DNA of 64,000 nucleotides from Paguma larvata (taxonomy: Eukaryota > Chordata > Mammalia > Carnivora > Viverridae), in the NCBI GenBank assembly GCA_030068075.1, contig JAINVK010001077.1:62001-126000 (forward strand), in the 5' to 3' direction. Positions 40,001-49,000 of this stretch are shown here, in pieces. The position numbers and the translations under genes were made by a program. The notes below the pieces were generated by a model. That model was not told the DNA's origin. It saw only the letters and a list, made by a program, of their open reading frames with translations, and ran no database searches. Position 1 is the stretch's first letter. Each line of letters begins with the position of its first letter.

Positions 40001-43000
40001 TCAGCACAGAGCCCCACTCAGGGCTCCATAAACCGTGAGATCATGACCTGGGCTGAAGTGGACGCTTAACTGACTGAGTCACCCAGGCGACCCCCAATTA
40101 CAGAGCATCTTGATTCAGACGAGTGACCTTTCAAGTGCTCAATAACCACATGTGGCCAGTGGGTACTGTTCTTTAACAGTGTAAATATAGGTAATCTAAA
40201 ACATGAATGGTATATTTGAAGAGCTATGCCTACTCTCACCGCCACCTCAGTCCTTCACCCTCGTTACTGGAGCCTTTATAGCATCTGCCTCCCCCCACCC
40301 CACCAGAGTTGTGTGGAAGAAGAGGGGAAGGATGTGTTTTTAACAAATTACCTTGGAAACCCAAATCCATTTCCCCCCGTAGAAACAATAACAATCACAA
40401 TAGTTCTCTGGCTAACTGACCTTAAGAGTTAAAAAGGCTTTCCTGGGGAGGAAGGTCTGGGAACCTAATCACAATTTAGAACATCATATCCAGGAGATAG
40501 TGTGGTCCAACCTCCCAGTACTCACACAAAGGAACTGCCTGAGTCTCTCATTTACACTCGCGGTAAAAGGGAACCAGAGGCCACGTTTACCAACAGTTCT
40601 TCATTTAAGGACTTAAACCAGCGGAGTCCCATCTTCATACCTGTCTGTCCCCCATACAGAGGGTCCTTCGATCCTGCCCTTCTCTGGGAAGCGCATCTCT
40701 CCCTGAGATGTGGAACCGCGGTCATGTTTGACCACTCTGTGAAACTAAGAACCCTGTCTCATGAGCAGCCCTGATTATCTTCCCAAAGCACAGGCGAACG
40801 GAGGACACTATTTGCCCTTTCCTTACGTGTGCCCTGCCGTTCTGCCATCCCGTCCACCCCAATCCCAACCTCAAGGCCAAAAGCTCTCAAGCGGTCAGCA
40901 CTGATGCAAAACTAGGCAATTTCAACTACACTTTTTTTTGGGTCGCCTCCCACCATTCATTCTGCCCTCTTTCTAGCCCACCTCAATGCAGGCTACTGCG
41001 AATAACCAAATAAACATACAGACAGCAAGCTTTGCCTCGTTTCTCTTCAAATCCATCTCATAGCTCTTCATCCCAGGAAAAGTGTACAAACTCTAGCTTG
41101 GGGGTTTCAAAGCCCCTTTGTGGTCCGGTCTCAGCTAGCTACAATCCTGACTGGATGAACTGAATTCACACTGCTGTATCCTGCCCACCCTCCTCCCTCA
41201 CCTCCAATCTGTTAGTTAAGAGTCCACTGTTCTTCGAGCACTGGGGTGACGCAGATGGTTAAGCGTCAGATTCTTGATCTCAGCTCAGGTCATGATCTCA
41301 GCTCAGGTCATGATCTCACGGTATGTGAGTTAAAAGCCCCGCATCGAGCTGTGTTCATGGTGCGGAGCCTGCTTGAGATACTGTCTCTCCTTCTCTCTGA
41401 TCCTCCCTGGCTTGTGCTGTCTCTCTCTCTCTCTCAAAATAAATACTTACAAGAGAAGAGTCCACTGTTCTCAACACACTCCATACCTTAATCCACTTTT
41501 TTCGGTCACCTTTTTCCAATGTCCATTCTCAAGAATTGATGACTAGGACCACGTATTTTACTCTGCTGGTCTCCCCCCTGGGCCAGGTCCCTCGGGACTA
41601 TGTCATAGGCCCCTGTAACAAACCTGGTCCAGAGAGGGTGCTCAGTGAACATATGGCAAATGAGCAGCTAGACTGCTACAGTAGCAATGCACTGTCAGAC
41701 TTCTCTTCTGGAAACACCATCTGATCATATCACCACAGTGGTAACAAAGGTCAGACCAACAGTTACCTACAGGGTAGGAAGGGATTGCAGGAAGAAGCAA
41801 GAAGCATTTTCTGAGTTGATGGGGATGTTCCGTATCTTGGTCTGGGGTGGTGGTCACATGAATGTATAAAGGTGTAAAAATGCATCGAGTCGTTAAGATT
41901 GATGTGTTTTCGTATATAGGTTACACTTCAACAAAGAAAGGGGATGCATATACATTGGTCTTGTAAAAAAGACAGTTCTACCACATTATACACCTGAACC
42001 TAAGTAAAAACGCTAGCTGTGAACGTTAAATACGTCAAATTGTTATTAGTGATCACCCTCTGAAGAAGAGGAGTCGAAATGGGAGCAGGGACTGTGTAGC
42101 TTTCACACTAACATATCCCTCAAAATCTTTTTTTCTATTTACTGAGTACCTGCTAAGATCTAGGCACTCCTGTAAGTGCCCACGGTACAAATAGAGACAA
42201 GTTCAAATATGTGCCCTTGAAAGAGCTCACATTAGGGAAACCAACATGAACACTGGGAATCATTGCATGACATGCTAACTGCTATAGTTAAGGTCTGGAC
42301 AGCGTCGGGGATGGCATTGGGAGTTGTCACACAGTTGGGAGTATGAGTGGGGCAGAGGGGCAGAAGGACTTCTGAGAATGTAGAATCAAGTCTTGAGGCA
42401 TGTCAGGCCAACAAGTGTGTCCCTGGCAGAGGGAACAACATATGCAACGGTACAGAAGCAAGAGGCATAGTGAGTCTGAAGAAGACAGCCTGCTTTCTCA
42501 CTGTGGCCAGAGGCTGAGGTCCAGGAGAAGGGAAGAGAGGGGAAAGACACAGTCGGGAGGGTAAGCTAGATCATGGAAGCCTTGGAGGACTCTGGCTTTT
42601 ACTTTGAAATGTACTGAGGAACCACTGAAGGATTTTAGTAGGGGAGTGACTTTATTTTACTTTTATTTTAAGAATGACCAATTAAGGGGCACCTGATCGG
42701 CTCAGTTGGTTGAGCGTCCGGACTCTTGATTTCAGCTCAGGTCATGAGCTCAGCGTTCATGAGTTTGAGCCCAGAGTTGGCCTCTGTGCTGACATCGTGG
42801 AGTCCGCTTGGGGTTCTCTCTCTCTCTCCCTCTCTCTATGCCCCTCTCCCACTCGAACTATCGAAATAAAATAAACAAATTAAAAAAAAAAGAAGAATGG
42901 CCAATCCAGTGGCAATAAGGGGAGGAATCAGTGAGGAGCAAGACCAGACCGGAAGTAGGGAAACCAGTGGAGTGGCTGTTGCAAAAGTGGTCCAGGTGAG

Positions 43001-46000
43001 GAAGGACCAAGAGTGACGAAACAAGGGAGGAGCAGAAAGAATGAATGGCTAGAGGAGAGGTTTGCGGAATGGAACACACAGGACTCTGTAATTCTGCCAG
43101 CACCCCCCATCACCCGGCAGCTGGTGCCCAGTCAGGAGTCAGCACTTACTCCCCTGCCCAGAGATCTAGTCTTGTGTCCAAAACTTGCCTTGCTTTTTTT
43201 TTAAGGAATATTTTATTCACTGCAAAACAACCAACAGAGGTACAGATAGAGTGGCATACACATAAGTGATGAAGGGTTATTTGTATAAGCTTTTCACTAA
43301 GGTTCTAATTCCTGGCATAAGGAAAAAGTGCTACCACTCACAGTACCTCAGTCCTAAAACTGAGTTTACTTCAGTAAACTATATTTAAATCATAGGTTGG
43401 ACAAAAGTTTGTAATCATTTACTTCAGAGGTATGCATGTATAACTGACATATCATTATATTAGTTTCATGTATACAACATAGTGACTTGATATTTGTATG
43501 TACGGTGAAATGATCAACACATTAAGTCTGGTTAACATCCACTGCCATGCGAGGCTACAAAATGATTTCCTTTTTTCCCTATGATGAGAACTTTAAAGAT
43601 TTAGTCTTTTACAACTTTGAAATATGCAACACAGGATTATTAACTTTAGTCACCATGCCATACATTATATCCCCTTGACTTAATTTATTTTATAAACGGA
43701 AAGTTGTATCTTTTCAGCCCTTTCAGTCATTCTGCCCACCGCCCGATTCCCACCTCTGGCAACCACCGATCTGTTTTCTGTATCTATGAGCTTGTGTTTT
43801 GTTTTTGTCTTAGATTCCACGTATAACTGAGATCATACAGTATTTGTCTTCCTCTGTCAGACTTATTTCACTTAGCATAATCCATGTTTTGCAAATGGCA
43901 AGATTTCCTTCTTTTGTATGACTGAATAATAGAAGTATCACTATTCCTTCATCCATTTATCCATCAATGGACACTTATGTTGTTTCCACATCTTAGTTAT
44001 TATAAATAATGCTGCAATAAACATTGGGGCCTGGGGGTGCAGGTATCTTTTTGAATTAGTGCTTTTATTTTCTTGAGATAAATACCCAGAAGCAGAATTG
44101 CTGGGTGGTAGGGTAGTTCTATTTTTAATTCTTTGAGGAACCTCCACACTGTTTTCCATAGTGGCTGCACCAGTTTGCATTCCCATCCACAGCGCACAAG
44201 GGTGCCCTTTTCTCCACATCCTCGCCAACACTTACTATCTCTTGTCTTTTTGATAATAGTCTTTCTAACATGCATGAGGTGATACCTCATTGTGGTTTTG
44301 ATTTGCATTTCCCTGATGCTTAATGATGTTGAGCATCTTTTCATGTACCTGTGGGCCATCTCTATGTCTTCTTTGGAAAAACGTCTATTCAGAGCCTCTG
44401 CCCATTTGCATCTCAGATTGGTAATTTGCTATTGAGTTGGAGGAGTTCTTTACAGATTTTGGATATTAACCTCTATCAGATATGTAGATGATGTGCAAAT
44501 ATTTGCTCCCATTCAGTAGGCAGCCTTTTCATTTCGTTAATGGTTCCCCTCCCCTTTCCTTATTTCAAAATAACTATCACCGCATGCTTTGAATGGCCAG
44601 TGAGAAAGGTGAAAAGGAAGAAACGTCAAGGGAGACACAATTCATCATAAAAGTCAACGCACCACCTTTGTGGCATTTTGCGTTTGGAGCACACCCTCTA
44701 GTCTCAGGTTGCTCTCACAGGCCATGTTGCTACTGTTTCACCCAAAAGCACTTCCTTAGCTGCCAACCACAGTGAAAGGCTTCCCTAAAGATCACTCTTT
44801 TGTCTAAATAAGGCCCATAAAACATACTCGTGGGCACATGAAAAAGTTATGCCTTCGTTAAAATACCAATCAATGTTGGGAACACAGATCATTTAAAAAG
44901 CCCAAGTTTACTTCCTACATCTGTAAGCCAAAATGCTGCCTTTTGATACATGTTAACAAAGGCATGCAGGGAAATGCAACTAGCTACAGGATGTGAAAAA
45001 AGCAACACTCAAGGGAAAATTTCACTTTTTCAAATGCTCTGTTTTCAAATTACAGACTTGGGCTATTTCTTTGAAACATCTCTTCCTATTTATATATTTA
45101 AAAAAAAACACTCCTGCCCACTATTTATACATGTGTTTCAGCCATTTCTAGAAAAGTGACTCAAGTTTATGCTAAAAAAGCATTTCCTTCAATAAAAAGA
45201 GATATCATTTTAAGAAAGTCACTTCGAACATCAAAGTATTTTGAATATTTATTATGTTCCCCAGTCTCTTGGTTCACTTTCTTCTTGGTGCCCTCAATTT
45301 GCTCGGAGCTGGTAGCACTGACAAGCTTACCTCAGCCATTTTTTACTGAATAAAAGGAAATTATGATTCATGGCAAAACAAAACATACAAGGCAGCAGAA
45401 CCTCGGCCAAATCTATTAAGAACTAGTATGCAAAACAAAGCCTACTTTTTTTTTTAAATTTTTTAAATGTTTGTTTATTTTTGAGAGAGAGAGACAGAGC
45501 AGGAGCAAGGGAGGGACAGAGAGAGAGGGGGACACAGAATCCGAAGCAGGCTCCAGGCTCTGAGCTGTCAGCACAGAGCCTGATACGGGGCTCGAACTCA
45601 CGGACCGCGAGATCATGACCCAAGCCAAAGTCAGACACTTAACTGACTGAGCCACCCAGGCGCCCCAAAGCCTACTTTTTAAAAAACATTTTTAATGTTT
45701 ATTTTTTTTAGAGAGAGAGAGAGTGAGTGGAGGAGGGGTACAGAGAGAGGGGAGACACAGAATGTGAAGCAGGCGCCAGGCTCTGAGCTGTCGGCACAGA
45801 GTCTGACATGGGGCTTGAACTCACGAACCCAGAACGTGGGGCTTGAACGAACTCAGATCATTACCTGAGCTGAAGTCAGACGCTTAACTGACTAAACCCC
45901 CCAGACACCCCTAAACCCCACTTTTTAAAATCATGTATCAGTCTTATATGGATACACTAGAAATTTTAAAATATTAAACAGGGTTTCATCCCAGCTGCAT

Positions 46001-49000
46001 ACACTACAGATTTGCCGTTGTATGAAAGTAGTGTTAACACTTGTGACGCTATGTATAAAACTTGTCTACAAAGCAACGCTTGAAACAGATGTAGCATAAA
46101 ATGCTTGCATTCCACATGCTTTCTATATGGTCCCCAAATCAAACCTAATTCCATCCACGCCAAGCCGACTGCAAGTAACAGGTATGACGAATTTTAAAAG
46201 AGCACATAGCTGTTCCTAAGGGATGTGCAGTAAGGAGCCACTAAGTCGTAGGTGAAATACTATATTCATGTACTCAACAGTATACATCAGAGAAAAATTC
46301 CAGCCACTGTAACTTTTCACAAGATTTATTGTCAGAGCCTGTAAGTGGATATACTGGGAATAGTTCCATGCCTATTAGAAAAAAAAGAAAAAAAAGAAAA
46401 AAAAAAAACCTCCCAACCAAATGCACAACTCACGCCTGTTACACCACCAACAGCACTGAATCTTCCAGTAGGAAAAAAAAAAATTGTCCTTCAGTGTTTG
46501 GAGCTGGATATAACCAAGACCTGAGAAATAAGCAGTTATTTTGAGAAGAAATAAACAATGACCCTCTAACTGTAGAGCAATTGAGAAATACAGTTCACAC
46601 TATTCTGCAGAAAAATAAGCTACCAGAAAAGCCCTATGTAACGTCACTTGGCTGAAGGGACCCAGACTCTTAATGAAGAGTGAAGTTTTGAGTAGGAACT
46701 AAGATTCCTGCTGACAATCAAAGAAAGGCCTATTTGATAATCGGTGTGACGGAAAACAGACCTTTCTGGCTCCCAGCTATTAGCTAATGAAAGACTCAAC
46801 TGACTTTTAAGAAAAATTCACCAGATGTTCTAAAATTTCAGGCCTTCCCAAATGCCTAGATCCTAAAAGCCAAAGAACAAATAGTTACCACATGCTGAGA
46901 GGAGGGGTGGGGGAGGCAGAGGAGTGGCTGAGGAGACCCAGAAAAAGAAAATGCTACCAAAGACGCACATCATTAGCGATTCAGGTACGGACAGCAGCAT
47001 GACAAGAACGTCATCAAGATAACTAACCATTAACCATTTTCTAGCACATGTAGTTACCATGTGAGATTAAAATGAAAAACCTGAGCAAACCTTTGAAAAG
47101 CATCAAGACTAAATAATAAGATAACTAATGATCGGTAATTAAAAGTATTACACAGAGTGCTTCACATACCGGATCTACGGAAGAAAACAAAGATCAAATT
47201 CAACGTGGAAGGATGCTTTTTTCTAAAGGGGAAAAATGTGATATATAACATGGCAGGATTAAGAGAGCTAACAGATGAAATTTCCAGTAAAAACAAAGTC
47301 CAGCTTTTCCCCTCTGTTCATAGAACTATCTGGAGCCTCTAAAATACCATGGATAAGTTACACAGCCACTAAAAATTTTAAGCATGAAGACTATGTGGCA
47401 ACCCGGAATAATTCATGGGACGAAATAGGTGGGAAAAGCAGAACACAAAGTAACATGTATACTGTGATAAAGATGCTAGGTAGAAAGATGTCACCATAGT
47501 TGTTAAGGAGAGGGGGACGGGGATGAGGTGTTAAGGGGAGACTTTCTTTTTCCTTTCCAAAGATGCTGTAAATATTGCCACGAACTGTTTCTAGATCAAA
47601 AACCACAACAACACTTTCAAACGACAAAGTCTTGGCATTTCAGAAAAATGTTAAAGAAAAAAAAAAAGCCACACTGCTTTGTGGTTTATCCTTTTTACTA
47701 CTTCAAATTAAGGAGAATTTCAAATGGCCACACTACAAATGGTAGGTTCTTATCTGTATTAGTACTCAAAGGGTGTAGACTTTCAGACGGAGGACGTACA
47801 AAACATCTGCTTTTCTATGTGGAAAAAAATGGTCACACCCTTTTGGGAAACTGACATTTTTTAAAAGCTTGTGGCATTTTGGAAGCGGTCTACTTGCTGC
47901 AGTTTTTAAAACAGAGAAATCACAAACTGAAAACAATGCCTCCAAACCAGAACAGTTTGAAGAGGAACCTAATAATCAAACTGTTAACCCAAGCTACGAG
48001 TTACAAAATTAAAGCCTCCCTTTGGTTTTATTTCTGAAGGCACGCTCTCTCTGGCCAACTCTTCAGTTTGGTAGGTTCCATTCTTTTAAACACTTCCCTC
48101 GGCTGAAACGGATTACAACACGTCCAGACTGCAGCTCCCCAGCACAATTAAGATAATTCTGAGAAAAAGAAGGCGTCTAGCGAAAGACGTCAAGGATTAT
48201 GGTAATATATTTTTGAAATTTCAACATGCAAGCAGGACTCTTATGCAGGTTGACTTAATAGTCTGAGTTCTAGTTTATCGGGCCACTGCAGGCAAGGCAG
48301 TTCTTTATCTCCTCACCATTAGGAACATAAATTAACTACCCCACGGAGGTTAAATCCTTCCTACTACTTTTCGCCTGTAGGTCAGAATCCCGTGGATAGA
48401 ATCCTCGAATTTGACTACTGCAGCCTCGTGCAATCCTCCCCCTTCCTGCCTTTCTTCTCCCCGGACAAATCCCTACGTGGCTAACAGCAACCTAATTTAG
48501 GATGTAAATAGGTAGGCCAGGTCCCTAAAAAGCTCGGCCCCCAGTGAGTTCCGATCCGCACGTCCCCGCCCCAGCCCGTCGCGGCTTTGGCGGAGTCTGC
48601 AAGGAAACACTAACAGTCGCTAAGGTGCCTGAGAGCGGGCTCGAGCGGACCGATCCTGGGGGAGAAATGAGAAGTTTCTCCGAGTCTGGGGTGGGGGGAG
48701 GCTAGCTCCGTGGGCAGATCTGCCATCGGGTGGGGCGGGGTAGAGACCACAGACGTGCACGGGCTCCGGATCCTCTCCGAAGGCCGGCGGCTGGCTCTGC
48801 CACGCTCTCAGCAGGAAGGGGAGGGCAGCCGGAGGAAGAGGGGGAGGCGCGGGGGGGGGGAGGGGAGGAGAGGGGCGGGCAGAGGAGGGGGAGGGGGAGG
48901 AGGCAGGGCCGGGAGGAGGAGCCGACGCCAGGAGAGCCCGCGCGCTGGGCCCGCAGCAGCTCGGGGCGGAGTCGCCCAGCCCGCCCGGCCCCTGGGCCGC

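Noticed and set aside
43941..44359. Protein-like match to a reverse transcriptase ORF
   Set aside because: It is a truncated, frameshifted L1 ORF2 end, not a gene of its own.
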